Positions 1 to 9,981 of a stretch of 64,000 nt of DNA are shown in pieces. The translations under genes were made by a program, and so were the position numbers. Where the stretch lies: positions 62,001 to 126,000 of the forward strand of contig CAAGHH010000021.1 in the NCBI GenBank assembly GCA_900769615.1. Reading direction: 5' to 3'. This DNA comes from Selenomonadales bacterium (lineage in GTDB: Bacteria > Bacillota > Negativicutes > Selenomonadales > Selenomonadaceae). Below the pieces are notes generated by a model. That model was not told the DNA's origin. It made no database searches and saw only the letters and a program-made list of their open reading frames with translations. The first letter of the stretch is position 1, and every line of letters starts with the position of its first letter.

Positions 1-1541
1 CCAGATATATCAGTAATCTTATCTGCGGTCGAGAATCCCGGCAGGAATATCAGCCGAACTGCATCAGCATCATCAAGTTTATCTGCATCTTCCTGCGAAA
101 TCATGCCCTTTTCAACAGCTTTGCGGCGAATGACATCGGCATTGATACCAGCACCATCATCTGTAACCATGATGACAACATTGTTGCCTTCATGACGCGC
201 AATAAGTCCAACTTCACCTGTCCGCGGTTTGCCTTTAGCTTCACGATCATCAGGATGTTCAACACCATGATCCAGCGAATTTCGCAAAAGATGCATGATA
301 GGATCGCCGATTTCATCAATAACGGTACGGTCAAGTTCCGTCTCCTCACCTTCAATAGTAAGGTTGATTTCCTTATTGAGTTCCTTAGATACATCGCGCA
401 CCATCCGTGGGAAACGATTAAATACCGCACTTACCGGAACCATGCGAACTTTCATGACGATATTTTGCAAATCGGTCGTAACCCGATCCATTTGCTCAAG
501 CGTTTCCGTAAGCTCAGCTAAGCGATGCGTTTGACCAATCTGCTCTAAACGAACCTTGTTGATGACAAGCTCGCCCATGAGATTCATCAGCGTATCAAGT
601 TTATCAATATCAACACGCACAGATTGACTTTGATGTTTATGATGAGCCGCATCTTTTTTCGAAGCTTCTTTTTTAGCCGGAGCTTTAGCTGGTGTCTTAA
701 CAGGTGCTTTAGCTTGGGGCTTAGCTTCAGCAGCTTTAGGCGCTTCAGCAGGTGTTGCTTGTTCTTCAGCCTTAGCCTCAGTATCTACTACGTTTACTGA
801 AACCTTTTCGATCTCGGAGATACTTTCTAATGCTTCTTCAACATCTTTTACTTCAGCTGCGGTAATAAGTAAAACATCAAAAGTATGATCAAATTTTTCC
901 TGTTCCAAATCTTCTGCTGGCGGTACTGATTTTATTACATCGCCCAGTTCATCTAATGCGTTCATAACCATGTACGAACGAGCTGATTTCAAAAGGCAGG
1001 TAGCAGCTAGCGTTACTTGGACATGAACGCCAATCATACCGCTTTCTTTAGCCTGTTTCAAGACATCCTTATCTATGTCCGTAAGCACTATCGAAGGACT
1101 GTCAGCAGCCTCCTGTGGTGCAGCCTCAGCCGCAGCATCTGCAGCTTTTGGCATTGGCGTGCCTTTGGATATCGAGCTTAGTTTTGCCACTAGATCAGTT
1201 ACATCGACTACATCTTCTGCTTCACCATCACCAACACTATTTATCATCTGCTCTAAAGAATCAAGACATTTAAACAACGTATCAATGATATCTTCATTTA
1301 ATTTGAGCTGTTCTTTACGGATTAAGTCCAGAACATCTTCCATTTCATGCGTCAGCTCAGCTATCTTGTTATATCCCATAGTAGCCGACATACCCTTAAG
1401 CGTATGCGCATTACGGAATATTTCATTAACTACCGAGACATCATCGGAGTTTTCTTCCAAACTAAGCAAGCCTTCATTAAGGGATTGCAGATGTTCATGG
1501 GATTCATCCAAAAACATATCCATATACTGATTTGTATCCAT
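1..1541 (-). CDS. cheA: Chemotaxis histidine kinase CheA (3' end cut off by window edge)
   Basis: CheA is the cytoplasmic kinase that takes signals from chemoreceptors and phosphorylates CheY and CheB. The 513 visible codons show an N-terminal HPt domain with the phospho-accepting His46 in an AHTLKG context, a P2-like region, an Ala/Pro/Lys-rich linker, a dimerisation segment, and the kinase domain with an N-box (LLRNSLDHGVE) and G1 box (DDGAGI). The reading frame is still open at base 1, so the rest of the kinase domain and the CheW-like domain lie outside. The start is the ATG at 1541, five bases after AGGGGGAG. It is the last gene of the flagellar/chemotaxis cluster seen here and lies 18 bases after cheB. 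Confidence 0.95.
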   Translation of the reverse strand, partial: MDTNQYMDMFLDESHEHLQSLNEGLLSLEENSDDVSVVNEIFRNAHTLKGMSATMGYNKIAELTHEMEDVLDLIRKEQLKLNEDIIDTLFKCLDSLEQMINSVGDGEAEDVVDVTDLVAKLSSISKGTPMPKAADAAAEAAPQEAADSPSIVLTDIDKDVLKQAKESGMIGVHVQVTLAATCLLKSARSYMVMNALDELGDVIKSVPPAEDLEQEKFDHTFDVLLITAAEVKDVEEALESISEIEKVSVNVVDTEAKAEEQATPAEAPKAAEAKPQAKAPVKTPAKAPAKKEASKKDAAHHKHQSQSVRVDIDKLDTLMNLMGELVINKVRLEQIGQTHRLAELTETLEQMDRVTTDLQNIVMKVRMVPVSAVFNRFPRMVRDVSKELNKEINLTIEGEETELDRTVIDEIGDPIMHLLRNSLDHGVEHPDDREAKGKPRTGEVGLIARHEGNNVVIMVTDDGAGINADVIRRKAVEKGMISQEDADKLDDADAVRLIFLPGFSTADKITDIS

Positions 1542-1559
1542 TTGTACTCCCCCTGCTTT

Positions 1560-2765
1560 TTATCTCTTTACTGCCGTCACTATTGCTCTGGCAATATCTT
1601 GTATAGGACAAATCTCATCAGCTAAGCCAGCATCAACCACGGCTTTGGGCATTCCGTATACTACACAAGTTGCTTCATCCTGCGCGATGCTGAAACCGCC
1701 AGCTGCTTTGATTTTTTTCATACCTTCTAATCCATCGCAGCCCATACCAGTCATTATTACTGCTACCAGCTTCGAACCAAGCGACGCTACTGAATCATAC
1801 ATAACGTTCACTGCTGGACGATGATTGCCTACGGGCGGATCCTGTCCTAGCTTGATACGTCTTAATGCACCTTCGTCTTTAATACGCATATGATAACTGC
1901 CTGGCGCTATATAGACATGACCGGCTTTTATTACATCATCATCCTCAGCTTCTTTTACGATAACCTTGGATATATTGTTAAGCCGGTCAGCCAAAGCCTT
2001 GGTAAACCCCGGTGGCATGTGCTGCACTACGACTACCCCGCATGGCAAATCAGCTGGCAGCCGCGTGATAACATTTTGCAACGCCTGTGGTCCGCCAGTA
2101 GATGTTCCAATAGCGACTAATTTCTTACCAGGATTAACTGAAGCTGCCGGCGTTACTGATTTTGGCACCAGCTTATGCTGCTTTTGCCTAAGCAGCGGAT
2201 TACCAGGCTTCGTAAAAAGCGCCGCCTTACCAGGCTTAGAGCTCGTAACAATGGTTTTCTTCTCTGGCGGTTTATAACCATGCCTTATTGGAAGCTCTAC
2301 ATGCTTTATTACTGGTCTTGCTGGAGCTATCGGCGTTGGTATTTTGGCGACACTGCTGACTATCTTGTGAACATTAGCTTTAGCGGCATTACGGCATTTT
2401 GTTAAGATTTCATCTTCTATCGTGTCAATTCTAGATATTGAACCGCCAGTCTTGCTGATAAAATCTATTGCGCCTAAACTTAGCGCCCTTATAGTTGCCT
2501 CTGTACCTTCATGGGTAAGGCTGCTAATCATTATGACCGGAATCGGACTTTCCTCCATAATAACTGCCAAAGCATTCAGCCCATCCATAACCGGCATGTT
2601 TACGTCCATCGTGAGCAAATCCGGCTTTAACTTTTTAACCTTAGTTATTGCATCTTTTCCATTCATGGCAGTGCCAACAACTTCAAAATCTGCCTGCTTG
2701 ACAAATAAATCTGACAGCACTTTGCGCATAAAGGCTGAGTCGTCAGCTATCAATACCCTAATCAT
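1560..2765 (-). CDS. cheB: Protein-glutamate methylesterase/deamidase CheB
   Basis: CheB removes methyl groups from (and deamidates) chemoreceptors, giving adaptation; its receiver domain is phosphorylated by CheA. The protein is 401 residues, longer than the usual 350 or so because of a long basic/Pro-rich linker (about residues 130-210). The receiver domain at 1-120 has phospho-acceptor Asp54 (LTMD) and an MDG turn. The esterase domain at 210-395 has the catalytic triad Ser222 (GTSTGG), His249 (VVVQHM) and Asp344 (TGMGCDG). It sits between the PilZ gene and cheA, as in the Bacillus fla/che operon except for the inserted PilZ gene. Confidence 0.96.
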   Translation of the reverse strand: MIRVLIADDSAFMRKVLSDLFVKQADFEVVGTAMNGKDAITKVKKLKPDLLTMDVNMPVMDGLNALAVIMEESPIPVIMISSLTHEGTEATIRALSLGAIDFISKTGGSISRIDTIEDEILTKCRNAAKANVHKIVSSVAKIPTPIAPARPVIKHVELPIRHGYKPPEKKTIVTSSKPGKAALFTKPGNPLLRQKQHKLVPKSVTPAASVNPGKKLVAIGTSTGGPQALQNVITRLPADLPCGVVVVQHMPPGFTKALADRLNNISKVIVKEAEDDDVIKAGHVYIAPGSYHMRIKDEGALRRIKLGQDPPVGNHRPAVNVMYDSVASLGSKLVAVIMTGMGCDGLEGMKKIKAAGGFSIAQDEATCVVYGMPKAVVDAGLADEICPIQDIARAIVTAVKR

Positions 2766-2787
2766 CCCATCACCTCATTTACAAGGC

Positions 2788-3480
2788 TCAATAACATTGA
2801 AGATCTATTCCTTTGGCAATACTAGACCGCTGAACAGCAAATAAATAATGCACTATCTTATTAGACGTAGCTCGTGACATATCCTTAAAGACCGCCCCCA
2901 CATGATAAGTTTTTATCTCATCGTCTTGCATTACTGGGGTGCATCTCACCACCTTGCTCATAAGATCAATAGCGCCCGTTCCCGGAATGTCATGAATCTC
3001 CAGCCCAGCTCTAGTTCCTGTCGCCAAAGCCTCTGGCCAGACAAAACAAATTCCATTGCCACTCAAATTAACAATGCTCGACATTTTCGGTGCATGAATT
3101 GTTCCTTCACTATCAATCAGCTTAACCTTTACCGGCAAGCTGACTCTTATCCTTACAAACTCACGATTCTGATGTCTTTCAACAGTTTCCGGCAACTTAA
3201 TATGCCATACCGGAATCCTGTCATCTAATTTGTTGATTGCGATAAATTTACTGAAAAAACGTAACCTGCATCTATCCCCTACCGCCAAAGCATATAACTT
3301 TTCTCCCTGACGTGGTATAAGTGGTACATGCTTGCTGTTCATCGGCATTGCCACCACAACCTTGTCTTCGACAATATCTTCAATTCGGCTAGCGTAACGA
3401 GTATCATCATTTTCTAAATAAAATTCTACCCGTTGGCCAATTTTTAAATTACCCTTTGCCTTTATAAATTCGCCCGCCAT
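2788..3480 (-). CDS. PilZ-domain flagellar brake protein, YcgR/YpfA-like
   Basis: Predicted cyclic-di-GMP receptor of 230 residues. The first 100 residues look like the YcgR N-terminal domain. The C-terminal PilZ domain carries both ligand signatures: RxxxR (Arg106 and Arg110, in NREFVRI) and NxSxxG (Asn138, Ser140, Gly143). Proteins of this type bind the flagellar motor and slow or steer it when c-di-GMP rises. Its place between flhG and cheB supports a motility role. Start ATG at 3480 follows GAGGAA. The domain call is secure; that it is a motor brake is inferred from family and context. Confidence 0.88.
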   Translation of the reverse strand: MAGEFIKAKGNLKIGQRVEFYLENDDTRYASRIEDIVEDKVVVAMPMNSKHVPLIPRQGEKLYALAVGDRCRLRFFSKFIAINKLDDRIPVWHIKLPETVERHQNREFVRIRVSLPVKVKLIDSEGTIHAPKMSSIVNLSGNGICFVWPEALATGTRAGLEIHDIPGTGAIDLMSKVVRCTPVMQDDEIKTYHVGAVFKDMSRATSNKIVHYLFAVQRSSIAKGIDLQCY

Positions 3481-3498
3481 AAAAAAGTTCCTCCATGT

Positions 3499-4395
3499 TT
3501 AACGTGGAAAATGAAAAATTTCCTGTAAAAATCCCTTCCAGCCCCGCTTTACGGTCATTTCTCTGCCATAAAGCAAACTAGCTGCCAGTGCTTCAATGCA
3601 TTTAGCTGCTGTACAATTAGCATTAGCCACTAAAAAAGGAGTCTGCTGCCTAACCGATCGCATCACCGCACTGTCTTCATAAACATATCCCAAGCAGTCT
3701 ATCGGCATTTGCAAAAAACGCTCTGCCGTCTGTTTTAATTTAGCTGCTACATCTTTGCTTTCCTGTTCATCATAAACTCGATTAATAATTAAACGCAAAT
3801 TTTTTTCTTTAGCATACATACTGTAAGCTTTCATCATCGCATACGCATCTGTAAGCGCAGTTGGTTCCGGCGTAGTTATTAGCAAAACCTCATCAGCAGC
3901 CAGCACAAAATCCATGACATTTTTCCCTAAACCAGCACCAGTATCCAAAAGAATAATATCTGCCTGACTGCCGCAGGCAGCTAACTTTTGCATCAGCAGC
4001 TGCCGCTGCTCCATACTAAAATCAATAGCCTTTTCTATCCCGGAACCACCGGATATATACTTAACACCATACGGCCCATTTATAAGCACATTATTTAACT
4101 CGACACCATCTTCTAATAGATTCAATAAATGCTTATGCGAGCGGCTGCCTAGTACAACATCAACATTTGCCATGCCAAGGTCAGCATCAATTACCAAAAC
4201 CTTTTTGCCAGCCCGCTTTAAGGCTATCGCCAAGTTTACGGTTATATTGGTCTTGCCAACACCGCCCTTGCCACTGGTAACCGCTAAAACCTTAGCTCCT
4301 GCTCTTAAACTTGCGCTGTTATCTTCTGTCACTAGCGTTTTATATTCGGTTTTATCGCCCACTAACTGACGTAATCTTGTTGCCTGGTCTTGCAT
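3499..4395 (-). CDS. flhG: Flagellar number regulator FlhG (MinD/YlxH-like ATPase)
   Basis: ParA/MinD-family ATPase of 298 residues that works with FlhF to set flagellar number and position at the membrane. The deviant Walker A (SGKGGVGKT) is at residues 41-49, followed by DADLGMANVD and the Walker B-like LLDTGAGLG. The N-terminal 30 residues contain a DQATRLRQL segment like the conserved FlhG motif that stimulates FlhF GTPase. The ATG lies one base after the flhF stop codon, with GGGAG spanning that stop, so the two are translationally coupled. Confidence 0.95.
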   Translation of the reverse strand: MQDQATRLRQLVGDKTEYKTLVTEDNSASLRAGAKVLAVTSGKGGVGKTNITVNLAIALKRAGKKVLVIDADLGMANVDVVLGSRSHKHLLNLLEDGVELNNVLINGPYGVKYISGGSGIEKAIDFSMEQRQLLMQKLAACGSQADIILLDTGAGLGKNVMDFVLAADEVLLITTPEPTALTDAYAMMKAYSMYAKEKNLRLIINRVYDEQESKDVAAKLKQTAERFLQMPIDCLGYVYEDSAVMRSVRQQTPFLVANANCTAAKCIEALAASLLYGREMTVKRGWKGFLQEIFHFPR

Positions 4396-4396
4396 A

Positions 4397-5668
4397 TTAC
4401 TCCCTCAACAAAAGCTCTGTCAGCTCTTTAGCTGATGCCGGTACAATATCATCAGGTACGCTCTGTCCATTAGTCAAAAAAGCTAGCGAAATATCTTTAT
4501 TGACCAGTAAATTAGGTATCAGCCCTAAACTGCTGGTTTCATCCGTCTTAGTAAAAATCACACTATCTGGTTTGCAAACAGCAAATTTAGCCAAAATATC
4601 CGCTGCATCACGATTCTTGGTCGTAGCACTCATAACCAAATGCTTTTCAATATGCGGATTTACCGCCAAAAAATCCTGTAATTCCTGCATTTGAAATTCA
4701 TTATGCTGACTGCGGCCAGCAGTATCAATAAGAATTAAATCCTTATCCCGATGCTTATGAATAGCAACTTTCAGCTCATCGGGCGAATACACTATCTCTA
4801 ACGGTAAACCAATAATATCAGAATACGTTTTTAACTGCTCAACCGCAGAAATTCTATAAGTATCAGCTGTTATCAAAGCCGCTTTAACATTTTTTTCCAG
4901 CACAAAACGGGCAGCTATTTTAGCTAAAGTTGTAGTCTTGCCAACTCCTGTAGGACCAATTAAAGCAGCAATGCGGACACCATGCTTGTTTAATTTGATA
5001 CCGCCCGAAAATTTAATTACTTGCGAAAAATAATCTATCAAGCCGTTCCTTGCCGATTCATCAAAGCTATCAAGCAAGGTAGTCCCTGCTGGCATTTTCG
5101 CTGCCATATCTTTTAAAAGTTCCTCGCTTACTTCCTGCTTTTTCAAAACTTCCTGTAATGAAACCGTATCCTGTGGCTGTTCCTTGCTCATAACCTGTGC
5201 CAATAGCGTTTTCATCTGTGCCAGTTCATCTTCTAGTTTCTGAATTTTTTCAGCATCTTCAGCGCTGTGGTCAGTTCCAGCAGCCGCTATCTTAACCGGT
5301 TCTTTGACAATAGGCGTATCTGCCAGCTTTATACCAGTTTCCGTACCGTTAGTCTTGTATTGCGACAATACTTTAGTTGGCATAACTACAGGATTAGCAG
5401 GAATAACCACATTGAGACCACTGCCCGCTTTCGGGGCAGCAGTCTCTTTAGATACCGCTTGACTAACTTTTAACGTTTTTTTATTTTTCTTAACCTCAGC
5501 ATCTTCGATAGCTGCCGTCACTTCTACAACCTCCTTGCTATGATACCCAAGGAAGCCTCCTTCACGATATTTTTTCGTATGCAAAATAACGGCATCACGA
5601 CCGAGTTCGTCCTTTACCTGCTGCATAGCTTCTTTCATCGTCGAAGCCTTAAATACTTTTATTTGCAT
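4397..5668 (-). CDS. flhF: Flagellar biosynthesis GTPase FlhF
   Basis: SRP-type GTPase of 423 residues that marks where a flagellum is built and helps recruit export components. A basic N-terminal region and a variable linker (about 55-160) precede the NG domain. The G1 loop is GPTGVGKTTT near residues 238-247, G3 is DTAGRSQHN, and G4 is TKTDE. The ATG directly follows the flhA stop codon with no gap, as in other Firmicute fla/che operons. Confidence 0.96.
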   Translation of the reverse strand: MQIKVFKASTMKEAMQQVKDELGRDAVILHTKKYREGGFLGYHSKEVVEVTAAIEDAEVKKNKKTLKVSQAVSKETAAPKAGSGLNVVIPANPVVMPTKVLSQYKTNGTETGIKLADTPIVKEPVKIAAAGTDHSAEDAEKIQKLEDELAQMKTLLAQVMSKEQPQDTVSLQEVLKKQEVSEELLKDMAAKMPAGTTLLDSFDESARNGLIDYFSQVIKFSGGIKLNKHGVRIAALIGPTGVGKTTTLAKIAARFVLEKNVKAALITADTYRISAVEQLKTYSDIIGLPLEIVYSPDELKVAIHKHRDKDLILIDTAGRSQHNEFQMQELQDFLAVNPHIEKHLVMSATTKNRDAADILAKFAVCKPDSVIFTKTDETSSLGLIPNLLVNKDISLAFLTNGQSVPDDIVPASAKELTELLLRE

Positions 5669-7756
5669 TTAAATCTTCACCACCCCAAGAATCTGAATTT
5701 CAACACTTTGCTCAATTTCAGCATGTGATAACACTATGAGCCCTGGCACTGAGCGTTCAACCAGTTTGCGGAAATACAGCCTTACTGCCGGACTAGTTAA
5801 TACAATCGGCTGATAGCCCATATTAGTAAGCTTGCCCAATTCATTATTCAAACTATCAATAAGTTTTTGCATTGAATCCGGATCAAGGCTTACATACGAA
5901 CCATGATCTGTTCGCTGAACTGCTCCAGCTATACGATTTTCCAAAGCCGGATCAAGCGTTATGCAAGGCAAGGTCCCATTTTGAACATTTTGCTGCGTAA
6001 TCTGCCGTGACATAGCATGACGCACATATTCAGTAAGAATCTCGGTATCTTTAGTCGCTCTGGCATAATCTGACAGCACTTCAAAGATAGTTTCCATATC
6101 GCGGATCGAAATGCGCTCATGCAGCATATTGGCCAGCACCTTTTGAATTTCGCCTGCGGTAAGCAAATCGGGAACCACCTCATCCACCAGTGCCTGATTG
6201 GTTTTCTTGAGATTGTCAATAAGACTTTGCGTTTCCTGACGACCAAGAATTTCATCTGCATGCTGCTTGATAACCTCAGTTAAATGCGTTGCCAGCACTG
6301 ATACGGCATCGACTACAGTATAACCATTTAATTCGGCCTGCTCACGCTCATTTTCTGGAATCCACAGAGCAGGAAGTCCAAAGGCCGGTTCAGTTGTTTC
6401 AATACCTGGCACTTCTTCAAATACCGTACCGGAATTCATTGCTAAATAATGATCTAGCATCAGCTCGCCTTTGGCTATCTCTACGCCTTTCAGCTTTATG
6501 ATATAGGCATTGGGTTTTATTTGAATATTATCTCTAATACGGATCGTCGGCACCACTAAGCCTAATTCTAATGCGCACTGCCGGCGAATCATAACAATAC
6601 GATCCAAAAGATCGCCGCCTTGACCGGTATCAACTAACGGAATAAGCGAATAGCCTATCTCTAGTTCCATTGGATCTACTTGCAACAGCGATACGATATT
6701 TTCCGGAGTAGTCGCCTTGCGTTTTTCCTGAACCTTTTTTTCTTCTTTTTTAGTCTCCGTTGCCGTTTTCGTTGTCTGATGCATCAATCTGGCAGCGATA
6801 AAGCAGGCAATAGCCAGCACCGTAAACGGAATACCGGGAAGGCCTGGCACCAGCGCAAAAAATAACAGCACGCCACTTAAAATAAAGAATATCCGGTCAT
6901 TATGGAAAAGCTGACCGACCATATCGCTGCCTAAATTACCTTCGGCACCAGCCCTGGTAACAATAAGACCAGTAGCAGTTGAAATCAAAAGGGCTGGAAT
7001 CTGACTTACCAGACCTTCACCAACCGTCAGCAGCGTATATGTCTGCAATGATTGCAAGGCATCAAGATTGCGTTGCATCATACCAATGATAAAACCACCC
7101 GCAATATTTATGCACATAATAATTATCGCTGCGATGGCATCACCTTTGACAAATTTAGACGCACCATCCATAGCGCCAAAAAAATCGGCTTCATGCTGGA
7201 TTTTTTCCCGCCGGATTTTAGCTTCGGCATCAGTTATCGCACCCTGATTCAAATCAGCATCAATTGACATCTGTTTACCAGGCATCGCATCGAGCGTAAA
7301 GCGAGCCGATACCTCAGCTACACGCTCAGAACCCTTGGTAATAACGATAAAGTTAATCGCTACTAGTATGATGAACATGATAAAGCCGACCACTGGATTA
7401 CCACCGACAACGAAATTACCGAATGCCGTGATAACTTCACCTGCATACCCATCCAATAATATCAAACGCGTTGATGATATATTGAGGGCTAACCGAAATA
7501 GCGTCGTAATCAGCAAAAGTGACGGAAATATTGATAAATCCAGTGCCTCTTTGTTATAGATAACTGACATCACTACTAAAAGCGCGATCGTGATATTTAA
7601 ACATATCAGCATATCGAGCAATAACGTTGGCAGCGGTATAATCATCATTACGACAATTATTATAATCGCCACAGCTATCAATACATCACTATACTTTTGT
7701 ATGAAACTGCCCTTGCCAAATATATTGGCGGGAGCAATTGCCTGTGGTGCAGCCAT
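5669..7756 (-). CDS. flhA: Flagellar export apparatus protein FlhA
   Basis: Largest membrane component of the flagellar type III export gate; it forms the proton channel and the cytoplasmic ring that docks chaperone-substrate complexes. About 695 residues: roughly eight N-terminal membrane segments in the first 330 residues, including the conserved FHIPEP-type cytoplasmic loop (VSARFTLDAMPGKQMSIDAD), a charged linker, then the soluble C-terminal domain. The start is taken as the ATG at 7756 because AAGGAG lies seven bases upstream. Length and layout are normal for the family. Confidence 0.96.
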   Translation of the reverse strand: MAAPQAIAPANIFGKGSFIQKYSDVLIAVAIIIIVVMMIIPLPTLLLDMLICLNITIALLVVMSVIYNKEALDLSIFPSLLLITTLFRLALNISSTRLILLDGYAGEVITAFGNFVVGGNPVVGFIMFIILVAINFIVITKGSERVAEVSARFTLDAMPGKQMSIDADLNQGAITDAEAKIRREKIQHEADFFGAMDGASKFVKGDAIAAIIIMCINIAGGFIIGMMQRNLDALQSLQTYTLLTVGEGLVSQIPALLISTATGLIVTRAGAEGNLGSDMVGQLFHNDRIFFILSGVLLFFALVPGLPGIPFTVLAIACFIAARLMHQTTKTATETKKEEKKVQEKRKATTPENIVSLLQVDPMELEIGYSLIPLVDTGQGGDLLDRIVMIRRQCALELGLVVPTIRIRDNIQIKPNAYIIKLKGVEIAKGELMLDHYLAMNSGTVFEEVPGIETTEPAFGLPALWIPENEREQAELNGYTVVDAVSVLATHLTEVIKQHADEILGRQETQSLIDNLKKTNQALVDEVVPDLLTAGEIQKVLANMLHERISIRDMETIFEVLSDYARATKDTEILTEYVRHAMSRQITQQNVQNGTLPCITLDPALENRIAGAVQRTDHGSYVSLDPDSMQKLIDSLNNELGKLTNMGYQPIVLTSPAVRLYFRKLVERSVPGLIVLSHAEIEQSVEIQILGVVKI

Positions 7757-7808
7757 AAACAATCTCCTTATCTGAAAACATCAATAAAACATAAACAGCG
7801 AAATTAAA

Positions 7809-8930
7809 TCAACGAGGACGCACGCGATGCTTCAGCCGGTAAACATAGGCTAAAACTTCGGCTACAGCCTGATAAAGCTCAGCTGGCACCGCATCACCGA
7901 TATTGGTTGACGCAAACAGTGCTCTAGCTAGCGGACGATTCTCTACAATCGGCACACTTGCTTCGCGCGCCAGTTTTTTTATCTTTTGCGCCACAAAATC
8001 CTGACCTTTAGCAATAACGAGCGGTGCTTGCATCCCCTTATGATATTGCAGAGCCACCGCAAAATGCGTCGGGTTAGTTACGATAACATCAGCCTTAGGC
8101 ACTTCCTGCATCATGCGCGACATTGCCATCTGGCGCTGTTTTTGCTTTATCTTGCCCTTGATTTGCGGATCACCTTCGGATTGTTTCATTTCATCCTTGA
8201 CTTCCTGCTTGGACATTTTCAAATCCTGCGTAGTCTGCCATTTCTGATAACCATAATCCAAAAAGCCTAATACCATAATAACACCAATGACCTCAAATGA
8301 CATGCTAAAAATAATTTTTGACATCTGTTCAAGGCTGGTTCCCAAATCAAAGTAAATAAATTGCGGCATAGCTAGCAGCTGCTGCGACAAAATAGTATAT
8401 AAAAAATAGCCAATTACGGCTATTTTAAATAGCGATTTAAAAAGCTCGACCAGCGAACGCTTGGAAAAAATTCGACCAAAGCCATTAATAGGATTTAATT
8501 TATCCAGCTTAAAGCCTATGGCTTCAGTATTAAAATTAAGCCCGACCTGAAAAAAATTTACGCCTAAACCAATAATCATTATTGCCAGCATTATGGGAAG
8601 TGCTGTAGTTGCCAGTATCTCCATAATGCCAATAAATAAGCGGCTAATGTTTTCAGTATCAACCGGCTGATTCAAATGCGTAAAGATATAAGTCGTATAA
8701 TTAGCAATGCTGGTATATATTTTTTCCCAAAGCACCTTGAGAACAAAAAAACCGGTCAAAAGGACAAAAGCGGTACTTATCTCAGTACTGCGGCCAACCT
8801 GCCCCTTTTTCTTAGCATCAGCCCGTTTTTTTGCTGTTGGTTCTTCAGTTTTATCATCGCCAGCAAAAAGCTGCAAATCAAAATAAAATGATTTATTGCA
8901 AAGCTTCAAGGGCAATTCTGATGTTTCCAT
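7809..8930 (-). CDS. flhB: Flagellar export switch protein FlhB
   Basis: Export-gate protein that switches substrate specificity from rod/hook to filament. Four membrane segments are followed by a cytoplasmic domain with the autocleavage motif NPTH (VIVTNPTHFAVAL). The N-terminal segment FDLQLFAGDDKTEEPTAKK is typical of the family. The gene overlaps the end of fliR. No clear ribosome-binding site marks the start: the ATG at 8930 is the best candidate, while TTG codons at 8915 and 8909 are also in frame. Translation is probably coupled to fliR. Confidence 0.92.
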   Translation of the reverse strand: METSELPLKLCNKSFYFDLQLFAGDDKTEEPTAKKRADAKKKGQVGRSTEISTAFVLLTGFFVLKVLWEKIYTSIANYTTYIFTHLNQPVDTENISRLFIGIMEILATTALPIMLAIMIIGLGVNFFQVGLNFNTEAIGFKLDKLNPINGFGRIFSKRSLVELFKSLFKIAVIGYFLYTILSQQLLAMPQFIYFDLGTSLEQMSKIIFSMSFEVIGVIMVLGFLDYGYQKWQTTQDLKMSKQEVKDEMKQSEGDPQIKGKIKQKQRQMAMSRMMQEVPKADVIVTNPTHFAVALQYHKGMQAPLVIAKGQDFVAQKIKKLAREASVPIVENRPLARALFASTNIGDAVPAELYQAVAEVLAYVYRLKHRVRPR

Positions 8931-9675
8931 ACATTTCATTGAATAACACATCCAAAAATAATACATAGAATGGCAACACCATGGATAATATGATAACGCC
9001 AATCGTGAGCTGCATAGGTATGCCGACTACAAAAATATTCATTTGCGGCATCGTCCGGGCGAGTATTCCCAGACCAACATTGGTCAGTAATATTGCAAAA
9101 GTAACCGGCATAGCGATTTTCATACCGGTCAAAAATATACCGGTCGTAAAATCAGCTATTATCATGGGAAGTGACATATCCGGCTGCATGTTTAAAAGCG
9201 GTACTATCTTAAAACTTTCAAATAACGCCGCTATTATCATATGATGACCATTGGTAACTAAAAATACTATTATTCCCAAATTATAAAGAAAACTTCCGAT
9301 AAGCGGCATCTGCTGACCGGAAGTTGGATCCATGACATTTACAACAGCAAAACCGACCTGCATATCCATCACTTTGCCGGCCATCGTGATAGCGGCAAAA
9401 GCAATATAAGCCACAAAACCTATCAGCCAGCCTACAAACAGCTCGGTAAGCACGGCCCAGGCATACGCCCATATCGTAGCCGGCGGATTAATTGCCCCTA
9501 AATTATCAACCACAGGAAACAACACTATAGTAATAGCTAAAGCTGCTGCCGCCCGAAAATAAACTGGTATATTTAAACTGCCAAAAAACGGCGAAATGAC
9601 AAATATTCCGCTGACTCTGGTTAATAGCAGCATAAACACGGCTGCGTGCCCCTGCAATAGCGTAAATAAATCCAT
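8893..9675 (-). CDS. fliR: Flagellar export gate protein FliR
   Basis: Integral membrane protein of 260 residues with about six hydrophobic segments; with FliP and FliQ it forms the helical core of the export gate through which rod, hook and filament subunits pass. Conserved features include the N-terminal membrane segment ending in RVSGIFVISPFFG and the DLQVGFAVVNVMDP-like loop (here MDMQVGFAVVNVMDPTSG). It follows fliQ by ten bases and overlaps flhB at its 3' end. Confidence 0.95.
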   Translation of the reverse strand: MDLFTLLQGHAAVFMLLLTRVSGIFVISPFFGSLNIPVYFRAAAALAITIVLFPVVDNLGAINPPATIWAYAWAVLTELFVGWLIGFVAYIAFAAITMAGKVMDMQVGFAVVNVMDPTSGQQMPLIGSFLYNLGIIVFLVTNGHHMIIAALFESFKIVPLLNMQPDMSLPMIIADFTTGIFLTGMKIAMPVTFAILLTNVGLGILARTMPQMNIFVVGIPMQLTIGVIILSMVLPFYVLFLDVLFNEMYGNIRIALEALQ

Positions 9676-9685
9676 TTTTTACTCC

Positions 9686-9955
9686 TCAGCCGATATAAGC
9701 TGGCAAATTCACCAGTATGTTAGTCAGATACTCCACCATTATTTTCAGCATCCAAGGACCAAAAATCAAAATTGCCACAAACACGGCGATTATCTTAGGA
9801 ATAAATGCCAGTGTCTGTTCCTGAATGGAGGTTGTTGCCTGAAATATACTAACTAGCAGCCCGACTATCAAGCCAAGGCCAAGCATCGGTGCTGAAACTA
9901 ACAGCACAATCATCAAGGCTTCCTGTCCTAGCTGGATGACCAGATCACCTGACAT
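9686..9955 (-). CDS. fliQ: Flagellar export gate protein FliQ
   Basis: Small (89 residues) two-helix membrane protein, a core subunit of the export gate with FliP and FliR. It shows the family pattern of two hydrophobic hairpin helices with the central QATTSIQEQTL turn. It sits in the invariant fliP-fliQ-fliR order, with a normal length. A GGAGTGAAGT ribosome-binding site precedes the ATG. Confidence 0.95.
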   Translation of the reverse strand: MSGDLVIQLGQEALMIVLLVSAPMLGLGLIVGLLVSIFQATTSIQEQTLAFIPKIIAVFVAILIFGPWMLKIMVEYLTNILVNLPAYIG

Positions 9956-9981
9956 CGAACTTCACTCCTTAAGAAACCTTA

